From a virus: a DNA stretch of 64,000 bases. Numbering within the stretch: position 1 is the first letter of the stretch; the number at the start of each line of letters is the position of its first letter. The DNA lies in the IMG/VR virus record IMGVR_UViG_3300036829_000104, positions 19,598 through 83,597 of that record; one strand, given 5' to 3'. Positions 20,984 to 28,674 of this stretch are shown here, one piece after another. The notes beneath the pieces were generated by a model that saw nothing but the letters and a program-made list of their open reading frames with translations, searched no databases and was not told where the DNA came from. The position numbers were made by a program, and so were the translations under genes.

Positions 20984-22915
20984 ATGATGAGCGGATACGA
21001 AGAGACGCTGTACTCGCGCGCCGAGATGCTGGACGAGACCAGCGACCTCGCCGCCGAGGCCACGGAAGTGCTCGACGGGGCGTCCGGGGCCGGGGTCGAC
21101 CCGGCAGCCGTCACCAGCCTGCGGGCCGCAGTCCAGGCACTCGACCCAGCCGAAGGCGCCCCCGCCTACGACGCAAACCGGCCCGGCATAGGCTACCGCT
21201 CCGACGTCGAGTTCCTCGGGGCGGTCACCGACGCCGAGGACCAGGTCCGCGAGCGGCTCCGCGACGCTGGCACGCTCCGGGGCGACGCCGGCGAGGCGAT
21301 GGACAAGGCCCAGGATGACCTGGGACGATCCCGCCGCGACCTGCAAAACGCCCAGATGGCCCTCGCCGCCGCCTGCGCACTGCCCACCAAGGACCCGTGC
21401 GAGGGCTGCCATTCCGCCAAGGCCGCCGCGATCATGCAGGCCGAACAGGAGGTCGCCGACGCCGAGCAGGCCATCGCGGACGCCAGCCGGCGCATCAGCA
21501 CCCTCGGCGGCGCCCTGGAGATCCTCGACGCGCTCATCCTCAGGCTCACCGCCGCCGCGCAGGCACTCCGCCAGGTGCCCGCCGACCTGGGCGAAACCTA
21601 CGAGCTGATTGCCAACCTCATCCGCGACGGCGGCCAGATGACCCACGACGGCCGGTTCGTCACCGGCGAAGGCGACATGCCAGTCGGTGGCCGCCGCCCA
21701 AAAGACCAGCGGCGGCTGCGGAACACCCGAAGCGATCACGATGACAGGAGCAGCATGAACGGCACGCCGCCGGCCAGCGGCACGCAACTGCCGGCCGGAC
21801 CGGAGGCTGCCGCCGGCGGTTCGTCACCGGAGCCCGCCCGCAGGCTACTCGCCGTCCCGCGGCTGACGACAGGTCAGCGGTGGCTCGCAGGCGGAGTGGT
21901 CGCCCTCGGCCTCACGCTCACCCCGATCGCCTTCGGTGTCATGTACGTGAACGTGACCGGGTTGCTGCGGCCCGACCTGCACGGCGGCGCGTGGGCGGTC
22001 CCGGTCGGCACCGAAGTGGGATTCACTGGGCTGTTCCTCGCCGAACTGCTGCTGGAGTGGATCGGTAAGCCGCTGCGCTGGCTGCCCGTCCTTGAGTACC
22101 TTCTCGCCGCCGCGTCCATCGTCCTCAACGCCATCCCCGGCTGGGGAACCATCGCCGGGGTACTCGGCCACGAAGCTCTGCCGATCGTGTTCTTCGGCTA
22201 CCTGATCGTCGGGAAGGCGACAGTCCGCCGGCTCGCGGTCAGCGACGAGGCGAAACGACACGAGGTCGCCCTCGCTGACGCGCAGGCCCACGCCCGCGAC
22301 ATGCTCCGCTCGGCGCTCGGCATCAGATGGCGGATGAAGGCCCCGCTGATGCTGCGTCGCCAGCTCCGCTCCGGACGCCTCCCGGCGCGCGTGCTCGAGG
22401 CCGTGGAGACCGGCTCGGCGACCGAATGGGAGGATGCCGTAGAGACGTGGATCGCCGCCGCCGTGACCCTCCCGGAGCGCACTCGCGAGGTACTCCGCGC
22501 GGCCCGCGCCGAAGCCTCCGCGCGCCCCCTCCCGGACCCCTCGGAGAGCCCCTCCGCAGGCACCCCCGAGACCCCCTCCGGTACCCCCTCGGAAGACGCC
22601 TCCGCGAGTACCTCTGACGCCCCCTCGGCGACCCCTCCGGCGGCACCCTCGCGGACCGCTCCGAAGGCACCTCCGAAGGCACCTCCGAAGCCCCGCCGGC
22701 TGATCCCCTCGAAGGCGTCCGACGACGACCTCGCGGAGCTCATCATCCCGCTGCTGGCCGACGGTGAAGTGTCGCCGACCAAGGCGGTGAAGGTGATCCG
22801 GGAAGCAGCCGGAGGCAAGGCAAGCATCGGCCACGACCGGGCTAAGACGGTCATCGCGCTCGCGCAGGAACAGGCCAATCGCGTCGTCCCGATAGGGGAG
22901 CGGCGGCAGGCGTGA
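20984..22915 (+). CDS. SpdB-like membrane protein with N-terminal tagged domain (643 aa; internal start at 21755)
   Basis: AGGAGGG precedes the ATG. Residues 1-217 are long helices with QDDLGRSRRDLQNAQMALAA and a CEGCH pair, ending in QMTHDGRFVTGEGD, the motif that ends the protein at 18517. There is no stop here: the frame continues to a second start, ATG 21755, with AGGAG five bases upstream. The following part has four membrane spans (WLAGGVVALGLTLTPIAFGV, VPVGTEVGFTGLFLAELLL, EYLLAAASIVLNAI, LPIVFFGYLIVGK), as in SpdB/DUF2637 plasmid-spread proteins, then a Pro/Ser linker with repeated GCACCTCCGAAG and a small C-terminal HTH-like region. Two proteins from one frame or a fusion are both possible. 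Confidence 0.65.
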   Translation: MMSGYEETLYSRAEMLDETSDLAAEATEVLDGASGAGVDPAAVTSLRAAVQALDPAEGAPAYDANRPGIGYRSDVEFLGAVTDAEDQVRERLRDAGTLRGDAGEAMDKAQDDLGRSRRDLQNAQMALAAACALPTKDPCEGCHSAKAAAIMQAEQEVADAEQAIADASRRISTLGGALEILDALILRLTAAAQALRQVPADLGETYELIANLIRDGGQMTHDGRFVTGEGDMPVGGRRPKDQRRLRNTRSDHDDRSSMNGTPPASGTQLPAGPEAAAGGSSPEPARRLLAVPRLTTGQRWLAGGVVALGLTLTPIAFGVMYVNVTGLLRPDLHGGAWAVPVGTEVGFTGLFLAELLLEWIGKPLRWLPVLEYLLAAASIVLNAIPGWGTIAGVLGHEALPIVFFGYLIVGKATVRRLAVSDEAKRHEVALADAQAHARDMLRSALGIRWRMKAPLMLRRQLRSGRLPARVLEAVETGSATEWEDAVETWIAAAVTLPERTREVLRAARAEASARPLPDPSESPSAGTPETPSGTPSEDASASTSDAPSATPPAAPSRTAPKAPPKAPPKPRRLIPSKASDDDLAELIIPLLADGEVSPTKAVKVIREAAGGKASIGHDRAKTVIALAQEQANRVVPIGERRQA

Positions 22916-22981
22916 CTGCCACAGGTAGGGCGGTAGGAACGAGTGAAGCGGCGCGGGTGCCGCAGGTGAGAGGATGAGGGG

Positions 22982-23317
22982 ATGGATAACCTGATCGCGT
23001 TCATCGCGGCGCGGCTGGACGAGGACGAGGCAATCGCGCGGAAAGCGGCCAGCCTGCAAGCCGACCCCGAGAACGGGTGGGGCATTGACGGGCGCGCGAT
23101 CACTCCGCACATCGGCGTCATCCACGAGGACGAATCCCGCATCCACATCGCCCGCCACAACCCGGCCCGCGTGCTCCGCGACGTCGAGGCCAAGCGGGCG
23201 ATCCTCAACGGCCGGTGGGGCGGCCCGGACCATGCAGACATGTGGGAGTCTTGCGTCCAGAACCTTGCCGCCGTCTGGAGCGACCACCCGGACTACCGCG
23301 CCGAATGGAAGCCGTAG
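22982..23317 (+). CDS. DUF6221-like protein (111 aa)
   Basis: MDNLIAFIAARLDEDEAIAR, then HIARHNPARVLRDVEAKRAIL and a final VWSDHPDYRAEWKP fit my memory of the DUF6221 pattern, a family spread among actinobacterial chromosomes, plasmids and phages with no known function. GAGAGGATGAGGGG precedes the ATG. A terminator hairpin follows at 23350-23373. Flanking 13-bp repeats (ACGAGTGAAGCGG at 22939 and 23342) suggest a small inserted unit. Confidence 0.7.
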   Translation: MDNLIAFIAARLDEDEAIARKAASLQADPENGWGIDGRAITPHIGVIHEDESRIHIARHNPARVLRDVEAKRAILNGRWGGPDHADMWESCVQNLAAVWSDHPDYRAEWKP

Positions 23318-23349
23318 CCGCAGCCAGTAGAGCCGGCAGAGACGAGTGA

Positions 23350-23373
23350 AGCGGGGGCCGCTGCGCCCCCGCT
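23350..23373 (+). terminator. Terminator after the DUF6221-like gene
   Basis: Stem of nine GC-rich base pairs (23350-23358 with 23365-23373) followed by TTCG, 32 bp after the stop codon at 23317. Confidence 0.6.
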
Positions 23374-23455
23374 TTCGCTATCTGGTACCCGTCGCCCGGT
23401 CCCCTTATCTCGCGTTACGTTGGCACCACTCGCCCCCATCGGTGATGATGTGCCC

Positions 23456-24427
23456 ATGTCCCTCGGTGTCCCTTCCGCGTTTGATCCTGACAGCCAGCGC
23501 GAATGCGCCCGCGGCACCTGGTGTGCCGCCTCGACTCGCGATCCCGAGGGGGAGTGGCATCCGGCGCTGACGTATCAGCCGTTCTGCCCGGCCTGTACCG
23601 ACGCGATCGTGCGGGCAGCCGCCGACCTGCCCCGCGCCTACCGCATGCTCGCCGCCCGCGTCACCGACCCGGTAGCGTCCGGTTCCCGCTCCGGCATCCG
23701 GATGCCGCCCGGCTCCCGCGTCCTCATCGACGCCACCGCCGAGGCGCTCATGCAGACCGCGGCCGTCACCGCCGGGGGATGGGCGGCACGCGTCCGCGCC
23801 GTCCCGCAGCTGGCCCTCGCCCGCCACGGCTTCGCACATGCCACCCCCGAAGCCGTCGCCGCCGACTGCGGGGTGCTCGCCCGCTTCCCGGGCCCGCTGC
23901 TCGCCCTCCAGCACGGCTACATGACCCGCGAATGGACATGGGCACCGGGGAACCCGATGCCCGACGACCTCGCCGACGACCTCGCCGACCTGGAAATCAG
24001 CCGCATCGGCGACGGCTGGGTCAACGCGGTCACGTACCTGTCAGGCGAAGACGCAGGCCACGAGATCCTCGCACTGTCCCGCCGCATCATCCGGCATCTC
24101 GGCGAGACCCCGGCACCCCCGGCGATGCTGGACGGCATCCCGTGCCGCACCTGCGAGGAGATGGCGCTCGCAGTCGCCGAGCTGCCCGTCGCGGAACGCG
24201 GCGACGGCGACCCGGAACCTCCCTACTCACGCTGCCTGCGCTGCCGCGCCGAACTGTCCCGCGCCGACCACGACGCCTGGGTGCGCATGTACGAGTCCTG
24301 GGCGAAAGGCGCCGGCATCCTGGTCTGCAAGCGCTGCGAGAACGGCGACTGCGGAGACTGCCAATGGGACTCGTGCGAATGCCGCGCGCACGGGCACGAC
24401 ACGCGGCGACTCGCCGACGCGGCCTGA
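23456..24427 (+). CDS. Zinc-finger-rich hypothetical protein (323 aa)
   Basis: ATG 23456 chosen over ATG 23420 because the conserved-looking ECARGTWCAAS begins just after it. Cysteine pairs occur in the N-terminus (CARGTWC, CPAC), middle (CRTCEEM, CLRC) and C-terminus (CKRCENGDCGDCQWDSCECRAH), suggesting three or four zinc sites. Helical segments in between contain RAYRMLAARVTDP and WAPGNPMPDDLADDLADL. Proteins of this type are common in actinophages and annotated only as hypothetical; DNA or RNA binding is plausible. It is followed by a terminator hairpin. Confidence 0.65.
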   Translation: MSLGVPSAFDPDSQRECARGTWCAASTRDPEGEWHPALTYQPFCPACTDAIVRAAADLPRAYRMLAARVTDPVASGSRSGIRMPPGSRVLIDATAEALMQTAAVTAGGWAARVRAVPQLALARHGFAHATPEAVAADCGVLARFPGPLLALQHGYMTREWTWAPGNPMPDDLADDLADLEISRIGDGWVNAVTYLSGEDAGHEILALSRRIIRHLGETPAPPAMLDGIPCRTCEEMALAVAELPVAERGDGDPEPPYSRCLRCRAELSRADHDAWVRMYESWAKGAGILVCKRCENGDCGDCQWDSCECRAHGHDTRRLADAA

Positions 24428-24486
24428 GTGGCAGCACCCCATAAAGGGGTATAACATGTGGCTCGGTAGGAACAGTTGTCTTCACA

Positions 24487-24516
24487 CGCCCCCGAGCCTC
24501 GCGGCCGGGGGCGTTT
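24487..24516 (+). terminator. Hairpin downstream of the zinc-rich gene
   Basis: CGCCCCCG (24487-24494) pairs with CGGGGGCG (24506-24513), followed by TTT. It lies 60 bp after the stop at 24427 and before the next small HTH gene. Confidence 0.55.
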
Positions 24517-24533
24517 CGTGCTTTACGGGGGCG

Positions 24534-24809
24534 GTGGTCGCACTGCCGCGCCCGGACGGTTTCCTCACCACCCGCGAATCGGCGGCCCTCGTCGGCGTCA
24601 AGCCCCCAACCATCCGCGCATGGCGCGCATCCGGGCTGCTTGCCGTACAGGGCCTCGACGAGCGCGGGTTCCCGCTCCACACCGCCGAGGCCGTCCGCGC
24701 CGCTGAGCGCAAGGCTCGCGAGAGCGGGCGCGCCAGAGGCGGCTACGACCCGCGAAGGCTCCGCGGACACGAGGAATGGGAGCGCGGGAGACCCGCTCAG
24801 GCAGCCTGA
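24534..24809 (+). CDS. Small MerR-like HTH protein (91 aa)
   Basis: FLTTRESAALVGVKPPTIRAWRASGLLAVQGLDERGFPLHTAEAVRAAERKAR is a winged HTH of the excisionase/MerR class, comparable to the proteins at 13092 and 25569. GTG 24534 follows GGGGG; a longer frame to 24456 would cross the terminator hairpin, so I reject it. Possibly a transcription or excision factor. Confidence 0.65.
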   Translation: MVALPRPDGFLTTRESAALVGVKPPTIRAWRASGLLAVQGLDERGFPLHTAEAVRAAERKARESGRARGGYDPRRLRGHEEWERGRPAQAA

Positions 24810-24889
24810 AAACACGGGTGATCCGGTACAATACAAGTGAGCGAATTTACCGCTCTCACCTGCTACTTCTCCCCGGATCGGGTTGTCTC

Positions 24890-25039
24890 GTGCTGCATGC
24901 TCTCGCCATCGCCGCTGTCTTGCTCGCCGGTCCCGGCTGGCTCGGCCTCGTCGTCGCCATCCGCAACTGCGCGGCCCGCGATGCTGAGCAGGCCAGCCCG
25001 GAGCGAGATACGGCACGCGACATGAGGCTCGCAGCCTGA
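24890..25039 (+). CDS. Small membrane protein (49 aa)
   Basis: A hydrophobic N-terminus, VLHALAIAAVLLAGPGWLGL, then VVAIRNCAARDAEQASPERD. The start is uncertain: GTG 24890 has only GGATCGGG upstream. Followed closely by another membrane gene with a strong ribosome site. Weak support. Confidence 0.4.
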   Translation: MLHALAIAAVLLAGPGWLGLVVAIRNCAARDAEQASPERDTARDMRLAA

Positions 25040-25052
25040 CCGGGAGGTGCCC

Positions 25053-25388
25053 GTGACCGCCGCGCCCGCGCGCAAGCATCCCCGCACCGTCCTCGCCGTC
25101 ACTGGCACAGCCTGGACCCTCCTTTGGGTGACGCTCGGCAGTCTCTCCGACTGGGGCGCCTACTGGATCGCCTGGATCGCCTGCGGTTTTTTGGTCCCCG
25201 AGCTTTACGGGCTCGCCACGAACACGGCCCGCACCCTGTCCCGCAACACCTGGGCGCTGGAACACCTCGACTTCGGGCACCCGCTCGACTTTGCCGAATG
25301 GAACTGGATCCACTGGGCAGTCGCGATCATCGTCTGGGGACTCGCCGTGTGGCTCAGCGGACACCTGCCGTTCGGCGTCTGGCGATAG
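25053..25388 (+). CDS. Membrane protein (111 aa)
   Basis: Two or three spans: AVTGTAWTLLWVTLGSLSDW, GAYWIAWIACGFLVPELYGL and HWAVAIIVWGLAVWLSGHLP. GGGAGG is five bases before GTG 25053; GTG 25047 is possible. Unknown function; similar small membrane proteins occur in actinophage accessory regions. Confidence 0.6.
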   Translation: MTAAPARKHPRTVLAVTGTAWTLLWVTLGSLSDWGAYWIAWIACGFLVPELYGLATNTARTLSRNTWALEHLDFGHPLDFAEWNWIHWAVAIIVWGLAVWLSGHLPFGVWR

Positions 25389-25398
25389 GAACAGGACC

Positions 25399-25572
25399 GT
25401 GAACGGCCTGTGCGAGTACGACGTGGCCGACACCGGCAGGCTCACCAGCGACGAACGCAAGGCACTGCTGAACGACATGGCCGCCGACGGCTGGCAACTG
25501 GACCACGTCGACGGCGTCCGCTACATCCTCAAGCGGCCGAGGCATGATCCCCGCGATCCGCGGGAACCCTAG
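25399..25572 (+). CDS. Small hypothetical protein (57 aa)
   Basis: VNGLCEYDVADTGRLTSDER then LLNDMAADGWQLDHVDGVRYILKRP, a compact alpha-beta protein. The GWQLxxVxxxxYxxxRP pattern is like small DUF4177-type proteins with a strand-helix-strand layout; that resemblance is tentative. Converges with the next gene, the stops overlapping by four bases. Confidence 0.5.
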   Translation: MNGLCEYDVADTGRLTSDERKALLNDMAADGWQLDHVDGVRYILKRPRHDPRDPREP

Positions 25573-25838
25573 TTGTCTCCGCCCTTCCGGCGCGGCTTCG
25601 GCCGGCCTGCCGCACCCTGACCGGGCAGGATCGCCTTCCACTCACGCCATTCCTGCTCCCGCTCAGGGAGCCAGCCCCGGTCGGGGATGCCGTTGCGGCC
25701 GGGCGCAAGCTCAATGTCGGGCTGCGGCCAGTTGTCGTAGCGCGCGAGCCATTTGGTGACGGTCTGAGGCTTGACGTCGAACAATGCCGCTATCCCGGCG
25801 ACGCCGAGGTGCCGAACCGGTTTCCGGTTGGTGCTCAT
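25569..25838 (-). CDS. Small winged-HTH protein under the shared palindromic motif (89 aa)
   Basis: RHLGVAGIAALFDVKPQTVTKWLARYDNWPQPDIELAPGRNGIPDRGWLPEREQEW is an excisionase/MerR-like DNA-binding domain with a basic tail (GRPKPRRKGGDN). GAAGGG precedes the ATG. The divergent copy of the TTGTC-type palindrome at 25863-25882 lies 24 bp upstream. This is a small DNA-binding protein within the regulon and could even be its regulator; that is inference. Confidence 0.65.
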   Translation of the reverse strand: MSTNRKPVRHLGVAGIAALFDVKPQTVTKWLARYDNWPQPDIELAPGRNGIPDRGWLPEREQEWREWKAILPGQGAAGRPKPRRKGGDN

Positions 25839-25862
25839 AATCCCTTCCCCGATGCTCCCGAT

Positions 25863-25882
25863 CTGTCCGCTTACACGGACGA
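25863..25882 (-). promoter_or_regulatory. Regulon motif copy 1 (degenerate)
   Basis: Read leftward: TCGTCCGTGTAAGCGGACAG, 24 bp before the ATG at 25838. It keeps the invariant TGTAA centre and the GTCC/GGAC arms of the motif found five more times in this region. Confidence 0.6.
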
Positions 25883-25927
25883 ATCTATCACCCGCCCCCG
25901 GCCGCATCGGGGTTTATCGTTCCCTCT

Positions 25928-27595
25928 TCAGAACAGGGTTGGGGCCGGTTCTTCCGCCTCCACCGCCGGCGCGGCTGGTGCCGGGACCCCGACGGGCGCC
26001 ACGCTGACAGGGATAACGGCCATCACGGTCCGGACGCTGGCCCCGGATGCCTTGAACGAGTCGTCGGGCAGCCGCTCGATCCAGCCACCATGGTCGGCGA
26101 CCAGCTTGCGGAACTCCTCGGCGGTCTTGTCCTGCCGGAACTCAACGCCGCCCGACATGATCGCGACGACCATTCCTCCGGGCTTGACGAAGCCGAGCGC
26201 GTGGGTGACGTGCCGGATGTCGGCCTGCCTGCCGAACGGCGGGTTCATCAGGACCCGGTCGTACGCCAGTAGCGGGGTCGGCTGAACCTCGAGGAAGTCC
26301 GCGCACCGCACGTCACCGACCTCCGGGGACCAGGTAGCGCGCAGTCGGCCGGCCAGTTGCCCGTTCAGTTCGATGCAGTCAACCGAGGCGACCAGCGGCG
26401 CCACCTTCGAGGCGATCGCGCCCAGGCCGGCTGACGGTTCAAGCACCGTCATATCGGCCTCAAGTTCGGCAGCGTCGATCATCCGCTCAGTCACGGCGGC
26501 CGGGGTCGGGAAATACTCGGTTGACCCGTCCACGACCACCGCCGCCTCACGCTCAGGCGGCCGCTCGACCGTGACCGGCGCGGGCTTCGGCCGGGCCTCC
26601 CGCTTCGGTGCCGTGACGGTGGTCGTGGTGCCCTGGTGCGGGCACTCGACTGACTTGATCGTCTCGTATGGCAGTTTGTCAGTCCACGTGTACTGGGTTT
26701 CGACGCTTACGGTCTTGGCGTTGACCCGGACCACCTTCGCGGGCTTGTCGTACCAGTGCGTTGATGTCACCGTGTCGCCGACGTGAACGTTTTCGCGGGA
26801 CAGCCGCACGTACCCGTTGGCCTCATGCTCAGCCAAGGCGGCCTTGTCGGCGGCCAGCTGGTGCTCCAGGAACGTCTTTCGCGCCTGCTGCGACTCCAGC
26901 CACGCACCCTCAGCGGGTTTCGCCTCGGGGGCGTAGTAGGCGCCGCGCCAGTCGTTCGCCGGCCGGGTGCCGTTGATCCGGTGGTTCACCTGGCGTAGGT
27001 CCGCTTCGGTCTTCGCGATCCTGCGGATGATCACTGCCGGGCGCTCCCGGTAGGCGTCGGCGTCGCCGACCACGGCGGCGGCTGCGGCGGCACGCTCAGC
27101 CTTGCCGTACGCGACGTGCGCCGCCCGGTCGTTCTGCTCGATCCGCTTCTGATCGGCGCGGGCACCGCGCTCGGAGTGATGGCCTACCAGGATCGGCTGC
27201 CCGCCCGCGAATCGCTCGGCGATCTGATTGGCGCGTGCCATGCGCGCCCCGGCCTCCGCCGTGTTCCTGGCCGCTTTAGCAGTCAGCCGGTCGTAGCGGG
27301 CGTCTAGGCGGTCCGCCCGGTCAGCCTTGACCTCGCCCACATTGCGGGGCGTGTCGTCAATCTCGACTGTGACCTCGTGTCCGGCCGCCTCCAGCGCCTT
27401 GCGTGCCTGGTCGATCTGCCACCGCTTGGCGAGATGGTCACGGGACTGCGGGATGCCGATCATCTTGATCGACGGGAAGTAGCGGAACCGGGCGGCGGTC
27501 CGCGGGCCGATGAGTTCGTACACCCCGTCGCCCTTGCTGGTGCCGTAGACGAGCGTTCCGTCCTCGTGCGTGTGCTTGATGGTGATCTCTGCCAC
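25928..27595 (-). CDS. DUF3560 domain fused to an N6-adenine-type DNA methyltransferase
   Basis: 555 residues from a GTG with GAGGAG eight bases upstream. The N-terminal half, VAEITIKHTHEDGTLVYGTS then FRYFPSIKMIGIPQSRDHLAKRW and long charged helices with IAERFAGGQPILVGHHSE, matches the DUF3560 pattern found in plasmid and phage proteins. The C-terminal part is a Rossmann methyltransferase with TVLEPSAGLGAIA (SAM site) and MNPPFGRQ (catalytic NPPF near residue 453). NPPF enzymes methylate adenine N6 or related amines. In a mobile element it most likely protects DNA or modifies it to resist host enzymes. Confidence 0.8.
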   Translation of the reverse strand: MAEITIKHTHEDGTLVYGTSKGDGVYELIGPRTAARFRYFPSIKMIGIPQSRDHLAKRWQIDQARKALEAAGHEVTVEIDDTPRNVGEVKADRADRLDARYDRLTAKAARNTAEAGARMARANQIAERFAGGQPILVGHHSERGARADQKRIEQNDRAAHVAYGKAERAAAAAAVVGDADAYRERPAVIIRRIAKTEADLRQVNHRINGTRPANDWRGAYYAPEAKPAEGAWLESQQARKTFLEHQLAADKAALAEHEANGYVRLSRENVHVGDTVTSTHWYDKPAKVVRVNAKTVSVETQYTWTDKLPYETIKSVECPHQGTTTTVTAPKREARPKPAPVTVERPPEREAAVVVDGSTEYFPTPAAVTERMIDAAELEADMTVLEPSAGLGAIASKVAPLVASVDCIELNGQLAGRLRATWSPEVGDVRCADFLEVQPTPLLAYDRVLMNPPFGRQADIRHVTHALGFVKPGGMVVAIMSGGVEFRQDKTAEEFRKLVADHGGWIERLPDDSFKASGASVRTVMAVIPVSVAPVGVPAPAAPAVEAEEPAPTLF

Positions 27596-27675
27596 CGTTA
27601 CAGCTCCTCTCGTAACCGGCCGGATGGCCGCGGCACGCGGCGCAGCGGGAGGCGCCGGGCACCGCGGCCAGCCGG

Positions 27676-28245
27676 TCAGCGTCCCGGCTGAAGACGCGCC
27701 TTGGCGTCCTCGTAGCGGGCCCACGCGGCCATGAACTGCTCGGGGCTGCCGCCGCGGTCGGGGTGGACGGCAGCCGCCTCGTTCCTCAGCCGCTTCACTT
27801 CTTCGAGCAGCACCGGGTCAGCGTCCGGGGCGTCGTCGGTGAAGTCACCGATCGGGTCGGTCTGCGCGAAGTCGAACAGCGCCATCCACGACGCGCCGTA
27901 GAACACTTCACCGTTCGGGTTCTCCGGGGTCATCCGGTCCTCGTCGCGACCGGTTCGGGGATGCATGAGCAGGATCGCGGTTTCACCCTTGCGGACCTGC
28001 CGGCCCAGTTTCCGCCAGGTCTCGTACTTGTGCAGGCAGGTTGCGCGCGGGTACTGGACCCACAGGCGGCGCAGGTTGTTCTCGTTGTACCGGTCACCCC
28101 AGCGGGCGAGGAACGCCGCAACGTCCGGGTCGCTGTCGTCGACCGCCTCGCCGGCCAGTTCGATCTCAGCCTTGCGGGCGTCAAGCTGCTCTTTGCGCTC
28201 GGCTGACATCTTCCGGGCCGGCCTGCGGGTCTTGGTCGCCGCCAT
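27676..28245 (-). CDS. ArdC-like N-terminal domain fused to a J-domain-like tail
   Basis: 189 residues. Residues ~50-100 (NENNLRRLWVQYPRATCLHK then WRKLGRQVRKGETAILLMHP) match the ArdC N-terminal single-strand-binding domain, known from antirestriction proteins of conjugative plasmids. Residues ~145-185 (LLEEVKRLRNEAAAVHPDRGG then EQFMAAWARYEDAKARL) contain the HPD tripeptide at ~161-163 and flanking helices of a J domain. The ArdC metalloprotease half is absent. The regulon motif is 22 bp upstream. A role in protecting incoming DNA, perhaps recruiting an Hsp70, is inference. Confidence 0.75.
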   Translation of the reverse strand: MAATKTRRPARKMSAERKEQLDARKAEIELAGEAVDDSDPDVAAFLARWGDRYNENNLRRLWVQYPRATCLHKYETWRKLGRQVRKGETAILLMHPRTGRDEDRMTPENPNGEVFYGASWMALFDFAQTDPIGDFTDDAPDADPVLLEEVKRLRNEAAAVHPDRGGSPEQFMAAWARYEDAKARLQPGR

Positions 28246-28267
28246 GGGTTCCTCCTGAACAAGTGGT

Positions 28268-28286
28268 TTGTCCGCTTACAAGACAA
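28268..28286 (-). promoter_or_regulatory. Regulon motif copy 2
   Basis: Read leftward: TTGTCTTGTAAGCGGACAA, 22 bp before the ArdC-like gene. One base shorter in the centre than the other copies, with both arms perfect. Confidence 0.7.
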
Positions 28287-28344
28287 TCGTCTTCCGCCGG
28301 TCCGTAGAACGTCAAGTTAAACGGACGACATTAGTGGGCAGCGG

Positions 28345-28378
28345 AAAGGACCCGGAGCCTTGAGGCCGCGGGTCCTTT
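28345..28378 (-). terminator. Terminator of the first INLARPN micro-protein gene
   Basis: A 10-bp stem (AAAGGACCCG at 28345-28354 with CGGGTCCTTT at 28369-28378) lies 18 bp beyond the stop at 28396 on the leftward strand, before the next motif at 28268-28286. Confidence 0.65.
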
Positions 28379-28395
28379 CGGGGGGGCTTCGGGGG

Positions 28396-28569
28396 TTACT
28401 CGGCGACGCGGGTGAGGACCGGGAAGTTCGGGCGGGCCAGGTTGATCTCGGTGACCTTGTAATCGGTGCCCTCGACGTTCACGACCTGGCCGATCTGGAC
28501 GACGCCCGGGACGAAGACCTTGGTGAGCTGCTTGGCGGTCTTGCTGGTCTTGGCGGTCTTGGTGGCCAT
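28396..28569 (-). CDS. INLARPN micro-protein, copy 1 (57 aa)
   Basis: MATKTAKTSKTAKQLTKVFV then a beta-rich end GQVVNVEGTDYKVTEINLAR and PNFPVLTRVAE. The segment GTDYKV-EINLARPN-PVL is shared with the 51-residue protein encoded on the other strand at 30836-30991. The N-terminus is Lys/Thr rich, as in small DNA- or RNA-binding proteins. It has its own regulon motif 23 bp upstream and its own terminator. The conserved core looks like a small beta barrel of four strands. Function unknown; the pair is a good candidate for an undescribed family. Confidence 0.7.
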   Translation of the reverse strand: MATKTAKTSKTAKQLTKVFVPGVVQIGQVVNVEGTDYKVTEINLARPNFPVLTRVAE

Positions 28570-28592
28570 CTCGTTTACCCCTGACTGGTGTG

Positions 28593-28612
28593 TTGTCTGC
28601 TTACAAAGACAA
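28593..28612 (-). promoter_or_regulatory. Regulon motif copy 3
   Basis: Read leftward: TTGTCTTTGTAAGCAGACAA, 23 bp before INLARPN copy 1. Arms TTGTCT/AGACAA pair perfectly around the conserved TTGTAAGC centre. Confidence 0.75.
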
Positions 28613-28674
28613 CATTACAAGCTGGCGCAACGGAAGACAACCGAGGAAGCCAGATTTTTACGCATAGGAGTTCG

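Noticed and set aside
22500-22700. Apparent short repeats in the SpdB-like gene
   Set aside because: Degenerate Pro/Ser linker codon repeats, not a CRISPR or mobile repeat. No CRISPR-like array was seen anywhere in the window.
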